NCBI RefSeq assembly: GCF_009749385.1
Contig: NZ_WBIN01000002.1
Location: forward strand, 372,001 to 436,000
DNA: 64,000 nt
Reading direction: 5' to 3'
Source of the DNA: Agromyces allii
Lineage (GTDB): Bacteria; Actinomycetota; Actinomycetes; Actinomycetales; Microbacteriaceae
The notes below the pieces were generated by a model. The model saw only the letters and a program-made list of their open reading frames with translations, searched no databases and was not told where the DNA came from. Each line of letters opens with the position of its first letter. Position 1 is the stretch's first letter. Shown piece after piece: positions 1 to 8,677 of the stretch. The position numbers were made by a program, and so were the translations under genes.

Positions 1-704
1 TCTCGCTGAAGCCCGGCAACTCGATGGTCGGCATGAAGTCCGACATGGCCGGCGCCGCGACGGTGCTGTCGGCGATCCTCGCGCTCGCCGCGCTCGACGT
101 GCCGATCCGCGTGACGGCCTGGCTCTGCCTCGCCGAGAACATGCCGTCGGGCACCGCGATCCGGCCCAACGACGTGCTCCGCATCCGCGGCGGCAAGACC
201 GTCGAGGTGCTGAACACGGATGCCGAGGGCCGCCTCGTGCTCGCCGACGGACTCGTCGCCGCGAGCGAGGAGCAGCCCGATGCCATCGTCGACGTCGCGA
301 CCCTCACCGGCGCCCAGGTCGTCGCGCTCGGCCACCGCATGAGCGGCCTCATGGGCGAGGACGCGCTCGTGGGTCGCGTCCGCGACGCGGCCGGCTCCGT
401 CGACGAGTCGTTCTGGCCGATGCCGCTGCCCGGCTACCTGAAGGCGAACCTGAAGTCGGATGTCGCCGACCTCGCCAACACGCGCCTCGGAACCACGATC
501 CCCGGCATGCTCGTCGCCGGCGTCTTCCTCCGCGAGTTCGTGGGCCGCAGGGAGGGCTCGGAGGAGCGCATCCCGTGGGCGCACCTGGACATCGCGGGCC
601 CCTCGTTCAACCAGTCCGGCGGCTGGGGACACACCGGAGCGGGCGGCACCGCGATCGGCGTCCGCACGCTCGTGGCCCTGGGCGAGGAGCTCTCCGCCGA
701 GTAG
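1..704 (+). CDS. pepA: Leucyl aminopeptidase (M17), 3' part
   Basis: Cytosolic dimetal exopeptidase that removes N-terminal residues from peptides. The reading frame is already open at base 3, so the 5' half lies outside the window. The visible C-terminal catalytic domain carries the M17 signature NTDAEGRLVLADGL with its metal-binding Asp and Glu and the Arg of the active site. The upstream stretch SMVGMKSDMAGAA contains the family's lysine and metal-ligand aspartate. About 230 residues are visible of a usual ~500. It ends about 100 bases before lpdA on the same strand, an arrangement common in Actinobacteria. The identity is secure; only the start is missing. Confidence 0.95.
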   Translation, partial: SLKPGNSMVGMKSDMAGAATVLSAILALAALDVPIRVTAWLCLAENMPSGTAIRPNDVLRIRGGKTVEVLNTDAEGRLVLADGLVAASEEQPDAIVDVATLTGAQVVALGHRMSGLMGEDALVGRVRDAAGSVDESFWPMPLPGYLKANLKSDVADLANTRLGTTIPGMLVAGVFLREFVGRREGSEERIPWAHLDIAGPSFNQSGGWGHTGAGGTAIGVRTLVALGEELSAE

Positions 705-802
705 TAAGGTCGTATGGGCGAGATCTTCGCCCTTCACTCTGCCGCCGGTCACGCATCCGGGGCAGTCCGTGTCGCAGTACAGGTGCGCAAGGGAGATTCC
801 GG

Positions 803-2176
803 TTGTCCGAGCAGAACTTTGACATTGTCATCCTCGGTGGCGGCAGCGGAGGGTACGCAGCAGCGCTGCGGGCCGTCCAGCTCGGCTTCACCGTCGGCCT
901 CATCGAGAAGGACAAGCTCGGCGGCACGTGTCTCCACCGCGGCTGCATCCCCACCAAGGCGCTGCTGCACGCCGCCGAGATCGCCGAGCACGCTCGCGAG
1001 TCCGCGAAGTTCGGCGTGCGCGCGACGTTCGACGGCATCGACGTCGCCGGGGTCACCGCGTACCGCGAGGGCATCGTCTCCAGCAAGTTCAAGGGCCTGC
1101 AGGGCCTCGTCAAGGCTCGCGGCATCACCGTCATCGAGGGCGAGGGCCGTCTGGTCGCGCCGAACGCGGTGCAGGTCGGCGACCAGCGCATCGTCGGCAA
1201 GAACGTGATCCTCGCGACCGGCTCCTACTCGCGCTCGCTTCCCGGCCTCGAGATCGGCGGCCGTGTGATCACGAGCGAGCAGGCGCTCGAGCTCGACTTC
1301 GTGCCCGGCAAGGTCGCGATCCTCGGCGGCGGCGTCATCGGCGTCGAGTTCGCCAGCGTCTGGAAGTCGTTCGGCGCCGAGGTAACGATCATCGAAGCCC
1401 TCCCCCACCTCGTTCCCAACGAGGAGGAGTCGATCTCCAAGCAGCTCGAGCGGGCGTTCCGCAAGCGCGGCATCGACTACAAGATCGGCGTCCGCTTCCA
1501 GTCGGTCGCGCAGCACGAGAACGGCGTCGTCGTGACCCTCGAGAACGGCGAGACCGTCGAGGCCGAGCTGCTGCTCGTCGCCGTCGGCCGCGGCCCGGTC
1601 ACCGCCGGGCTCGGCTACGAGGAGGTCGGCGTCGCCATGGATCGCGGCTTCGTGCTCACCGACGAGCGCCTCGCGACCAACGTGCCCGGCGTCTACGCCG
1701 TCGGCGACATCGTCCCCGGCCTGCAGCTCGCGCACCGCGGCTTCCAGCAGGGCATCTTCGTCGCCGAGGAGATCGCGGGCCTGAACCCGATCATCATCGA
1801 AGACGTCAACATCCCCAAGGTCACGTACTGCGAGCCCGAGATCGCCTCCATCGGCTACACCGAGGCGAAGGCCGGCGAGAAGTTCGGCGCAGACCAGGTC
1901 TCCTCCTACGAGTACAACCTCGCCGGCAACGGCAAGAGCCACATCCTCGAGACGAGCGGTTCGATCAAGGTCGTCCGCGTGAACGACGGCCCCATCGTCG
2001 GCGTGCACATGATCGGCGGCCGCGTCGGCGAGCTCATCGGCGAGGCCCAGCTCGCGGTGAACTGGGAGGCCTACCCCGAGGACATCGCCCCGTTCATCCA
2101 CGCGCACCCCACGCAGAACGAGGCGCTCGGCGAGGCGTTCCTCAAGCTCGCGGGCAAGCCGCTGCACGCGCTCTGA
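803..2176 (+). CDS. lpdA: Dihydrolipoyl dehydrogenase (E3)
   Basis: FAD-dependent E3 of the pyruvate and 2-oxoglutarate dehydrogenase complexes. It reoxidises E2-bound dihydrolipoamide with NAD+. The 457-residue product starts with the FAD dinucleotide fold (ILGGGSGGY) and has the redox disulfide pair C43 and C48 in GGTCLHRGCIP. A second GxGxxG NAD fold follows (ILGGGVIGVEFA), and the C-terminal dimer domain holds the HAHPTQNE His-Glu pair. The start is the TTG at 803: it is preceded by AAGGGAGA at good spacing and gives the normal N-terminus, whereas the longer open frame upstream adds sequence unrelated to the family. The E2 gene follows 66 bases later. Confidence 0.95.
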   Translation: MSEQNFDIVILGGGSGGYAAALRAVQLGFTVGLIEKDKLGGTCLHRGCIPTKALLHAAEIAEHARESAKFGVRATFDGIDVAGVTAYREGIVSSKFKGLQGLVKARGITVIEGEGRLVAPNAVQVGDQRIVGKNVILATGSYSRSLPGLEIGGRVITSEQALELDFVPGKVAILGGGVIGVEFASVWKSFGAEVTIIEALPHLVPNEEESISKQLERAFRKRGIDYKIGVRFQSVAQHENGVVVTLENGETVEAELLLVAVGRGPVTAGLGYEEVGVAMDRGFVLTDERLATNVPGVYAVGDIVPGLQLAHRGFQQGIFVAEEIAGLNPIIIEDVNIPKVTYCEPEIASIGYTEAKAGEKFGADQVSSYEYNLAGNGKSHILETSGSIKVVRVNDGPIVGVHMIGGRVGELIGEAQLAVNWEAYPEDIAPFIHAHPTQNEALGEAFLKLAGKPLHAL

Positions 2177-2242
2177 CCCTGCATCACCCACTACGACTGC
2201 AATAAGCTACAAGCGTCCCAACGCTGTGAAGGAGACAAGCGC

Positions 2243-3730
2243 ATGAGCGAATCCGTCAGCCTCCCGGCACTCGGTGAGAGTGTCACAGAGGGCACGGTCA
2301 CCCGCTGGCTGAAGAACGTCGGCGACCGTGTCGAGGTCGACGAGCCGCTGCTCGAGGTCTCGACCGACAAGGTCGACACCGAGATCCCGTCGCCCGTCGC
2401 GGGTGTCATCGAGGCGATCCTCGTCCAGGAGGACGAGACCGTCGAGGTCGGCACCGCGCTCGTGACGATCGGCGACGGCAGCGCCGCTGCGGCACCCGCA
2501 GAGGCAGCACCCGCCGAGGCAGCTCCCGAGCCCGTCGCGGCTCCGGTCGCCGAGGCACCGGCCGCACCCGCTGCGCCGGCGCCCGTCGAGGCGCCTGCTG
2601 CCCCGGCACCGGCTGCGCCTGCTCCGGTCGAAGCCCCCGCGGCCGCCCCGGCCCCGGCAGCTCCGGCTCCCGCTCCGGTCGAGGCCCCCGCGGCCGCCCC
2701 GGTGGCACCCGCCGCCCCGGCACCGGTCGAGGCTCCCGCCGCCGCTCCTGCAGCACCTGCTGCTCCTGCGGCAGCGCCCGCAGCACCGGCAGCGCCCGCA
2801 GCGCCGACCGCCCCTGCGGCGACCGGCTCGCACGCCGGCGCCCCCGGATACGTCACGCCGATCGTGCGCAAGCTCGCGAACGAGCAGGGCGTCGACCTGG
2901 CCAGCGTCACCGGTACCGGTGTCGGCGGCCGCATCCGCAAGCAGGACGTCATCTCGGCGCAGTCCGCACCCGCTGCCGAGGCCGCTCCGGCGCGCACCCC
3001 GCTCGAGCCGTCGCCGCTGCGCGGCACCACGGTTCCGATGACCCGCCTCCGCAAGGTCGTCGCGGAGCGCGCGGTCGTGTCGATGACGTCGACCGCCCAG
3101 CTCACCTCGGTCGTCGAGGTCGACGTGACGAAGGTCGCGCGCCTGCGCGACAAGGTCAAGGGCGACTTCCTCGCCAAGACCGGCAACAAGCTCAGCTTCC
3201 TGCCCTTCTTCGCGCTCGCCACCGCCGAGGCGCTCCAGGCGTTCCCGATCATCAACTCGACGGTCGACGGCGACGCCATCGTCTACCCGGCGCAGGAGAA
3301 CCTGAGCATCGCGGTCGACACCGAGCGCGGCCTGCTCACGCCGGTCATCCGCAACGCCGGCGACCTCGACATCGCAGGCCTCGCAGCCCAGATCGCCGAT
3401 CTCGCCGACCGCACCCGCAACAACCAGCTGAAGCCCGACGAGCTCTCGGGCGGCACGTTCACGCTGACCAACACCGGTTCGCGCGGCGCGCTGTTCGACA
3501 CCCCCGTGGTGTTCCTTCCGCAGTCGGCGATCCTCGGCACGGGCATCGTCGTGAAGCGGCCGGTGGTCGTGACCACCGACGGCTCCGAGGCGATCGCGAT
3601 CCGCTCGATGGTCTACCTCGCCCTGTCGTACGACCACCGAATCATCGACGGCGCCGACGCCGCGCGCTTCCTGACGGCCGTCAAGGACCGTCTCGAGTCG
3701 GGCGACTTCGAGGCCGACCTCGGCATCTAG
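2243..3730 (+). CDS. sucB: Dihydrolipoamide acyltransferase (E2) of a 2-oxoacid dehydrogenase
   Basis: E2 core enzyme that passes the acyl group from E1 to CoA through a swinging lipoyl arm. In order it has one lipoyl domain (residues 1-78, lipoylated K43 in STDKVDTE), an Ala/Pro/Val linker of about 115 residues, a peripheral subunit-binding domain ([18 protein letters not shown]), and the catalytic domain ending with the active-site motif [13 protein letters not shown] precedes the ATG. The family is usually annotated SucB. In actinobacteria such as Corynebacterium the 2-oxoglutarate E1 carries its own succinyltransferase domain and this protein serves pyruvate dehydrogenase. With lipB and lipA downstream and aceE at 20.8 kb, an AceF role is quite possible. 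Confidence 0.93.
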   Translation: MSESVSLPALGESVTEGTVTRWLKNVGDRVEVDEPLLEVSTDKVDTEIPSPVAGVIEAILVQEDETVEVGTALVTIGDGSAAAAPAEAAPAEAAPEPVAAPVAEAPAAPAAPAPVEAPAAPAPAAPAPVEAPAAAPAPAAPAPAPVEAPAAAPVAPAAPAPVEAPAAAPAAPAAPAAAPAAPAAPAAPTAPAATGSHAGAPGYVTPIVRKLANEQGVDLASVTGTGVGGRIRKQDVISAQSAPAAEAAPARTPLEPSPLRGTTVPMTRLRKVVAERAVVSMTSTAQLTSVVEVDVTKVARLRDKVKGDFLAKTGNKLSFLPFFALATAEALQAFPIINSTVDGDAIVYPAQENLSIAVDTERGLLTPVIRNAGDLDIAGLAAQIADLADRTRNNQLKPDELSGGTFTLTNTGSRGALFDTPVVFLPQSAILGTGIVVKRPVVVTTDGSEAIAIRSMVYLALSYDHRIIDGADAARFLTAVKDRLESGDFEADLGI

Positions 3731-5385
3731 TCGAAGATCTCACGAAGACGCCAACCGGCCTCGTTCCTCACCATGAGGAGCGAGGCCGGTTCTTCGTCGT
3801 CGACTCCGGCGACGCGCACCAGCACGGCCGCCCCCATCTCGGTCACGACCTCCACGTGCGTCGTGTCGAGTGCTCGAACACCCGGACCGCCGTCGCGCGC
3901 AGCGAGCATGCGGGTCCAGTCGGCGTCCTCGATCGGCGAACCGGCCTGCGCATAGGACGCCAGGCAGGCGGGGTCCAGCTCGTCGAAGCACGACGCGCGC
4001 ACGCCCAGCAATGCGGTCGCGGCCGACCGCGGATCCTCCGCTGCGAGCTCGCCTCCGCCCGCTGCCCCTGCGGGAGCGGCAGCGGCATTCGTGCCGGTCT
4101 TCTCGTCACGCTCGCCGTCACCAGCCGCATCGCCGCCGGAATCGGAACCTGCTCCGGCATCCGCAACCGCGGTCGACGTGACCTCCGGACGGTCGGACCC
4201 TGCGCGTTCGCCCGCACCCGCCGAGGGAACGGCGGTCAACAGCAGCACGAGTGCTGCTGCACCGAGGAGCACGCCAACCACGACGGGCCTGCGGCGACTC
4301 GCGAACCAGCCGGCGAATCGGTGCCGAATCGAAGCCAGCCGATCGGTGTCGGCTTCCGCCGCCAGCTTCTCGAGCATCGGCGGCGGGAGTTCTGCGAGCT
4401 CGAGCAGGCCGGCGGCGAGGCTCTCGTGCGAACCCGACCACCGGCTCCGTGCCGGCGGCACCTCCGCTTGGGTCGGCGCCCAGCCGGTTTGGGGGGCGAG
4501 TGCACGCGTCGGGATGCGGAGCTCCCGCACCGGCGGAAGCCCGGCGACGGGCGCCGGCGAGGCCGCAGCGAACAGCGCGCGCTCGAGGTCGGCCTCGAAC
4601 GGTCGGAACGGTCGGGCGTCGAGCCCGGCCTTCGCGAGGCCGATCGGCCCGTCGAACACCCCGGCCGGGCGGACGGCCGCTGCGACCTGCTCGACGTACT
4701 CGGTGAGCGCTGCGAGCCCGTCGCGACGGAGCGCCGTGGCGTCGGCCGCGTCGGCGGGAATGCGCTCGAGCGCTCCCAGGCCGAGCAGTCGCGGTCGGCC
4801 GCTCGCATCGAGCTGGACGTCGGTCGTCATCGGCCGGGTATGCACGTAACCCGCGCCCGCGAGCCTGGCGAGCCCGCTCACGATCGGTGCGATCAGCGTC
4901 ACGGCCTCGCCGGGTTCGAGGCTCCGCTCGTGGACCAACTGCGCGACGGTCGCGCCGCCGATGCGCTCGACGACCGCGACCCGTGCACCGTCCTCGCCGA
5001 CCGAGACATCCAGCAGGGCGGGCATGCCGACCTCGGGCGCCGCGTGCATGGCCTCGATCTCGCACGCGACCGATCGATCGTCGACCTCGTCGCGATAGAT
5101 GCGCACGACGACGAGCGGCGCCGCCTCGACCGCCCCGGCGGCCGTCGCAACGCTCTCGACCGACGTGCCACCGGCGCCCGGATCGAGGTTGGTCTGCCGT
5201 CCCTCGGCGACTGCGAGGAACACCTCGGCCCGTCGCCCGGAGCCGATGCGACGCAGGATCCGGTACCCGGCGACGCCAGACCCGGTCGTCGCGAGCGACT
5301 CGCCGTCACCGCCGACGGATGCCGCGGCATCCGCCCGAGCCGTGCCCCGTCGCTGCCGGCCGCCGCGCTTCCACCCACCGTTCAT
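3727..5385 (-). CDS. Membrane-anchored protein kinase-like protein, probably a pseudokinase
   Basis: A 552-residue protein whose residues 41-260 follow the protein-kinase N-lobe/C-lobe order, beginning [18 protein letters not shown]. The catalytic residues are not retained. The VAIK lysine position reads VVVRIY (R95), the HRD loop reads HTR (182-184), and the DFG position reads LGLG (201-204). A single membrane segment spans about 367-386, followed by an Ala/Gly/Asp-rich extracytoplasmic stretch and a compact C-terminal domain with two Cys (CFDELDPAC) that resembles a small SnoaL/NTF2-like fold. It converges on the E2 gene; both stops share the CTAG at 3727-3730. A signalling or scaffolding role is inference; the substrate or partner is unknown. 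Confidence 0.8.
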   Translation of the reverse strand: MNGGWKRGGRQRRGTARADAAASVGGDGESLATTGSGVAGYRILRRIGSGRRAEVFLAVAEGRQTNLDPGAGGTSVESVATAAGAVEAAPLVVVRIYRDEVDDRSVACEIEAMHAAPEVGMPALLDVSVGEDGARVAVVERIGGATVAQLVHERSLEPGEAVTLIAPIVSGLARLAGAGYVHTRPMTTDVQLDASGRPRLLGLGALERIPADAADATALRRDGLAALTEYVEQVAAAVRPAGVFDGPIGLAKAGLDARPFRPFEADLERALFAAASPAPVAGLPPVRELRIPTRALAPQTGWAPTQAEVPPARSRWSGSHESLAAGLLELAELPPPMLEKLAAEADTDRLASIRHRFAGWFASRRRPVVVGVLLGAAALVLLLTAVPSAGAGERAGSDRPEVTSTAVADAGAGSDSGGDAAGDGERDEKTGTNAAAAPAGAAGGGELAAEDPRSAATALLGVRASCFDELDPACLASYAQAGSPIEDADWTRMLAARDGGPGVRALDTTHVEVVTEMGAAVLVRVAGVDDEEPASLLMVRNEAGWRLREIFD

Positions 5386-5528
5386 CCGTCAACCGTGCCC
5401 GGCGCCCGGTTCCACCGCGTCGGCGATCGGCGAGGCCCGACCGGACTCGAGGCCCGGCGCGGCTGGGGAGGACGGGTCGCCGGCACGCGGGCCGCCGCGA
5501 GCGGGCCTCGGAGCCCGGCATCCGTGTC

Positions 5529-5534
5529 TAGACT
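5529..5534 (+). promoter_or_regulatory. -10 element of a leaderless lipB promoter
   Basis: TAGACT sits six bases before the ATG of lipB, so transcription would begin at or next to the start codon. No Shine-Dalgarno sequence is present. No convincing -35 is visible. Confidence 0.6.
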
Positions 5535-5540
5535 CGGTGC

Positions 5541-6182
5541 ATGCTCGACTTCGTCGTCGCGGGGCTAAGCGCCAACTCCGTGCCGTACATCGAGGGTCTC
5601 GACCTTCAGCGCGCCGTCCATCGCGCGGTCGTCGGGGGCTCACGCCCCGACACCGTCCTCCTCCTGGAGCACCCCTCCGTCTACACCGCCGGCAAGCGCA
5701 CAGCGCCCGACGAGCGGCCGACCGACGGAACCCCGGTCATCGACGTCGATCGCGGCGGCAAGATCACGTGGCACGGCCCGGGTCAGCTCGTCGGCTACCC
5801 GATCCTGCACCTCGCCGAACCCGTCGACGTCGTCGACTACGTGCGACGACTCGAGCACGTGCTCATCACCGTGCTCGCCGGTCTCGGCATCGATGGTCGT
5901 CGCGTCGACGGTCGTTCCGGCGTGTGGGTCGGCTCGCCCGGCCTCGAGAACAAGATCGCGGCGATCGGCATCCGCGTCGCCGAGGGCGTGACCTCGCACG
6001 GGTTCGCGCTCAACTGCTCGAACTCGCTCGAGCCGTACACGAAGATCGTGGCGTGCGGCATCCGCGACGCCGGCGTGACGACCGTCTCGCGCGAGCTCGG
6101 TCGCGACGTCGCTCCGACGGACCTCGTCGATGCCGTGACCGCGGCGTTCCGCACCGAGTTCGAGGCGGCGATCGCCGCATGA
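5541..6182 (+). CDS. lipB: Octanoyltransferase LipB
   Basis: Transfers octanoate from octanoyl-ACP to the lipoyl-domain lysine of E2 and related proteins, the first step of protein lipoylation. The 213-residue product has the [12 protein letters not shown] motif (residues 71-82) and the catalytic pair K138 (NKIAAIG) and C172 (VACGI). Its stop overlaps the lipA start in an ATGA, indicating coupled translation. It is probably translated from a leaderless mRNA, since a TAGACT -10 lies six bases upstream and no ribosome-binding site is seen. Its target E2 is encoded 2 kb away. Confidence 0.96.
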   Translation: MLDFVVAGLSANSVPYIEGLDLQRAVHRAVVGGSRPDTVLLLEHPSVYTAGKRTAPDERPTDGTPVIDVDRGGKITWHGPGQLVGYPILHLAEPVDVVDYVRRLEHVLITVLAGLGIDGRRVDGRSGVWVGSPGLENKIAAIGIRVAEGVTSHGFALNCSNSLEPYTKIVACGIRDAGVTTVSRELGRDVAPTDLVDAVTAAFRTEFEAAIAA

Positions 6183-7168
6183 GCGCCGTTCCCGAGGGGC
6201 GCCGGATGCTGCGCCTCGAGGTCCGCAACGCCGAGACGCCCATCGAGCGCAAGCCCGAGTGGATCAAGACCCGGGCGAAGATGGGGCCCGAATACCGCCA
6301 GCTGCAGAGCCTCGTGAAGAGCGAGGAGCTCCACACGGTCTGCCAGGAGGCCGGGTGCCCGAACATCTACGAGTGCTGGGAGGACCGCGAGGCGACCTTC
6401 CTCATCGGCGGGTCGCAGTGCACGCGCCGGTGCGACTTCTGCCAGATCGACACGGGCAAGCCCGCCGGCTACGACGTCGACGAACCGCGACGCGTCGCCG
6501 AGTCGGTCGAGCGCATGCAGCTGCGCTACTCGACCGTCACCGGGGTGGCTCGCGACGACCTGCCCGACGGGGGGGCCTGGCTCTACGCGGAGACGATCCG
6601 CGAGATCCACCGCCAGTCCCCCGGTACCGGGGTCGAGATCCTCGTGCCCGACTTCAACGGCGAGCCCGACCTGCTCCGCCAGGTGTTCGACGCCCGCCCA
6701 GAGGTCTTCGCCCACAACGTCGAGACCGTACCGCGCATCTTCAAGCGCATCCGGCCGGCGTTCCGCTACGAGCGCTCGCTCGACGTCATCACCCAGGGTC
6801 GGGATGCCGGGCTCATCACCAAATCGAACCTCATCCTCGGCATGGGCGAAGAACGCGCCGAAGTGTCGCAGGCGCTCCACGACCTGCACGACGCGGGCAC
6901 CGACATCATCACGATCACCCAGTACCTGCGCCCGAGCTCGCGACATCTGCCGGTCGCCAGGTGGGTGCGGCCCGAGGAGTTCGTCGAGCTCAAGGCCGAG
7001 GCCGAGCAGATCGGCTTCCTCGGCGTGCTCGCAGGGCCGCTCGTGCGCTCCTCGTATCGCGCGGGCCGCCTCTGGGCCCAGTCGATGCACGCGAAGGGCC
7101 GCCCGATGCCCGCCGAACTGGCGCATCTGGCCGACCCCTCGCTGGGCTTCGCGCAGGCGGTCGGCTGA
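6179..7168 (+). CDS. lipA: Lipoyl synthase LipA
   Basis: Radical SAM enzyme that inserts two sulfurs into the octanoyl group placed by LipB. The 329-residue protein shows both iron-sulfur sites: the auxiliary cluster C55, C60 and C66 ([12 protein letters not shown]) and the radical SAM triad C81, C85 and C88 (CTRRCDFC). The C-terminal VRSSY contributes the serine ligand known in this family. The start is the ATG at 6179 inside the lipB stop (ATGA overlap). A stem-loop follows the gene, so lipBA is likely a two-gene operon. Confidence 0.97.
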   Translation: MSAVPEGRRMLRLEVRNAETPIERKPEWIKTRAKMGPEYRQLQSLVKSEELHTVCQEAGCPNIYECWEDREATFLIGGSQCTRRCDFCQIDTGKPAGYDVDEPRRVAESVERMQLRYSTVTGVARDDLPDGGAWLYAETIREIHRQSPGTGVEILVPDFNGEPDLLRQVFDARPEVFAHNVETVPRIFKRIRPAFRYERSLDVITQGRDAGLITKSNLILGMGEERAEVSQALHDLHDAGTDIITITQYLRPSSRHLPVARWVRPEEFVELKAEAEQIGFLGVLAGPLVRSSYRAGRLWAQSMHAKGRPMPAELAHLADPSLGFAQAVG

Positions 7169-7178
7169 GACATCCGGA

Positions 7179-7217
7179 AGCCGTCTCCGCCCTCGGTGAA
7201 CGCGGTCGGAGGCGGCT
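7179..7217 (+). terminator. Stem-loop after lipA
   Basis: Arms at 7179-7189 (AGCCGTCTCCG) and 7207-7217 (CGGAGGCGGCT) pair over 11 bp with one wobble and a 17-base loop. No U-tract follows, as is usual in high-GC actinobacteria. Confidence 0.5.
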
Positions 7218-7228
7218 CCTCGCGCCGG

Positions 7229-7234
7229 TATCCT
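7229..7234 (+). promoter_or_regulatory. -10 element of a leaderless DUF4191 gene
   Basis: TATCCT lies seven bases before the ATG at 7242, and no ribosome-binding site is present between them. Confidence 0.55.
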
Positions 7235-7241
7235 TGTGCAC

Positions 7242-7952
7242 ATGGCACGCACCAAGGATTCGTCCGCTCCGAAGGAGCCAGGGCGTCTGAAGCAGATGTG
7301 GCAGGTCTTCCAGATGACCCGCCGCTACGACTCGAGCGCGCAGTGGCTCATGCTGCTCGTGTTCCTCGCCCCCGTCATCGTCGGGCTCGGACTCGCACTG
7401 TGGCTCAGCGAGGGCAACGGCTTCACGATCGCGCTGTGGATCGTCGCCGGCGTGCTCGCGGGCCTGCTGCTCGCCCTCATCGTCCTCGGCCGCCGGGCCG
7501 AGCGTGCGGCCTACGCGCAGATCGACGGCCAGCCCGGTGCGGTCGGCGCGGTGCTGCGCAGCGGCCTCCGCGGCGGCTGGATCGGCAACGAGATGCCGGT
7601 CGCTGTCAACGGCAAGACCCAAGACGCCGTGTACCGCTCCGTCGGGCGCGGCGGCATCGCGCTCATCAGCGAGGGCCCGCAGACGCGAACCAAGCGCATG
7701 CTCGACGATGAGAAGCGCAAGGTCGCCCGGGTGCTGCCCAACGTGCCGATCACGCTCATCGCGGTGGGTCACGACGAGGGCGCCATCGAGCTGCACAAGC
7801 TCCCAGCCGCCCTGCGGAAGATCAAGCGCTCGCTGACGAAGCCCGAGGTGCTCGCGGTGTCGAACCGCCTGAACTCGCTGCAGTCGTCGCTGCCGATCCC
7901 CAAGGGCATCGACCCCATGAAGGCGCGGCCGCAGCGCGGCAAGATGCGCTGA
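7242..7952 (+). CDS. DUF4191 membrane protein
   Basis: A 236-residue actinobacterial membrane protein of unknown function with two adjacent transmembrane helices near residues 35-80 (hydrophobic runs around [18 protein letters not shown] and [18 protein letters not shown]). A basic cytoplasmic domain follows, ending in [10 protein letters not shown]. The family habitually sits downstream of lipA in Actinobacteria, which is why I recognise it. The ATG at 7242 was preferred to the in-frame GTG at 7236 because a TATCCT -10 ends seven bases before it (leaderless). A role in membrane or lipoylation biology would be guesswork. Confidence 0.85.
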   Translation: MARTKDSSAPKEPGRLKQMWQVFQMTRRYDSSAQWLMLLVFLAPVIVGLGLALWLSEGNGFTIALWIVAGVLAGLLLALIVLGRRAERAAYAQIDGQPGAVGAVLRSGLRGGWIGNEMPVAVNGKTQDAVYRSVGRGGIALISEGPQTRTKRMLDDEKRKVARVLPNVPITLIAVGHDEGAIELHKLPAALRKIKRSLTKPEVLAVSNRLNSLQSSLPIPKGIDPMKARPQRGKMR

Positions 7953-7969
7953 TCTCCCACATACGCCAG

Positions 7970-8002
7970 AAAGCGGCATCCGACTCGGTCGGGTGCCGCT
8001 TT
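7970..8002. terminator. Bidirectional terminator between DUF4191 and RDD genes
   Basis: Arms 7970-7983 (AAAGCGGCATCCGA) and 7989-8002 (TCGGGTGCCGCTTT) form a 14-bp stem with one G-T wobble and a 5-base loop. A/T-rich ends lie on both sides, suiting the two convergent genes. Confidence 0.75.
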
Positions 8003-8095
8003 CGTCGTTCATCGCGTCGGCTTCCGGATGCCGTGGGTCGACCCTCGTGCCGCCTCGACCGTCGGTTGCGGCGGCGGCCGGCCGGCCGCGACGCG

Positions 8096-8530
8096 TCAGG
8101 CGCGGACGAGCACCGTGCCGGCGACCTTGTCGTGGAACCCGCGCTGGTCGGAGTCCCACACGAGCGCGGGCACGACGATCGCGAGCAGCGCGGTGCGCAC
8201 GACCGGGCGCCAGAGCCCGACCCATCCGCCGGCGACCGGGAGGATGCGCAGGCCCATGAGCCGGTGTCCGACGCTGCCGCCGATGGTCGGGATGAACACG
8301 ATCTGCATGAGCGCGAAGATGCCGAGGGTGAGCCAGGAGTGCAGCAGCGAGCTGTACTCCGCGAACAGGAGCGCGATGAGGATCGCGGCGCCCCAGTCGA
8401 TCATGATCGCCGCGATGCGGCGCCCGACGCGGGCGACCGAGTTCGGGCCCTCGTCGGGAAGCCCGAGCCGCTCACCGGGCCATCGACTCGGTTCGAGCTG
8501 GCCGAAGGTGGTGGGCGTCGCATCAGGCAT
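8096..8530 (-). CDS. RDD-family membrane protein
   Basis: A 144-residue protein with the RDD layout. A hydrophilic N-terminus precedes [15 protein letters not shown] (the Arg-Asp positions that name the family), and three hydrophobic helices follow at about 38-57, 62-82 and 105-125, with [10 protein letters not shown] between them. The function of RDD proteins is poorly known, though some act in ion transport. It converges on the DUF4191 gene and diverges from glnA. It looks leaderless: TAGAAT lies six bases upstream of its ATG. Confidence 0.85.
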   Translation of the reverse strand: MPDATPTTFGQLEPSRWPGERLGLPDEGPNSVARVGRRIAAIMIDWGAAILIALLFAEYSSLLHSWLTLGIFALMQIVFIPTIGGSVGHRLMGLRILPVAGGWVGLWRPVVRTALLAIVVPALVWDSDQRGFHDKVAGTVLVRA

Positions 8531-8536
8531 CCCTCG

Positions 8537-8542
8537 ATTCTA
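8537..8542 (-). promoter_or_regulatory. -10 element of the leaderless RDD gene
   Basis: On the minus strand TAGAAT is followed by six bases (CGAGGG) and the ATG of the RDD gene. CGAGGG might alternatively act as a weak ribosome-binding site, but it directly abuts the start codon. Confidence 0.55.
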
Positions 8543-8557
8543 CCGATCGACCGCGGC

Positions 8558-8595
8558 GTAACACGTCTGAAACAATGGCGTCATGGCCGGGTAAC
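8558..8595 (+). promoter_or_regulatory. GlnR-type double operator upstream of glnA
   Basis: The site reads GTAAC (8558), six bases, GAAAC (8569), six bases, GTCAT (8580), six bases, GTAAC (8591). This matches the known actinobacterial GlnR pattern gTnAc-n6-GaAAc repeated as a- and b-boxes. The first box is perfect; each half of the second has one deviation. It lies 82-120 bases before the glnA start, consistent with nitrogen control of glnA. Confidence 0.75.
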
Positions 8596-8677
8596 CACCG
8601 CTCGGTACGGTCGACTACGGCTGTGCACGTCCGTCCGGCCTCGCCGGTTCAACTCGCCCCCTTGGAGATTCCACCCC

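Noticed and set aside
575..802. Longer N-terminus for the dihydrolipoyl dehydrogenase
   Set aside because: The upstream in-frame stretch overlaps pepA and is Arg-rich without homology features. The TTG at 803 has a good ribosome-binding site and the normal N-terminus.
2480..2830. Repetitive DNA in the E2 gene resembling a tandem array
   Set aside because: It encodes the Ala/Pro linker in frame. The units are irregular and there are no spacers, so it is not a CRISPR or mobile repeat.
8596..8677. Possible riboswitch in the glnA leader
   Set aside because: I could not find a glutamine-type or other known riboswitch core. The GlnR-type boxes explain regulation better.
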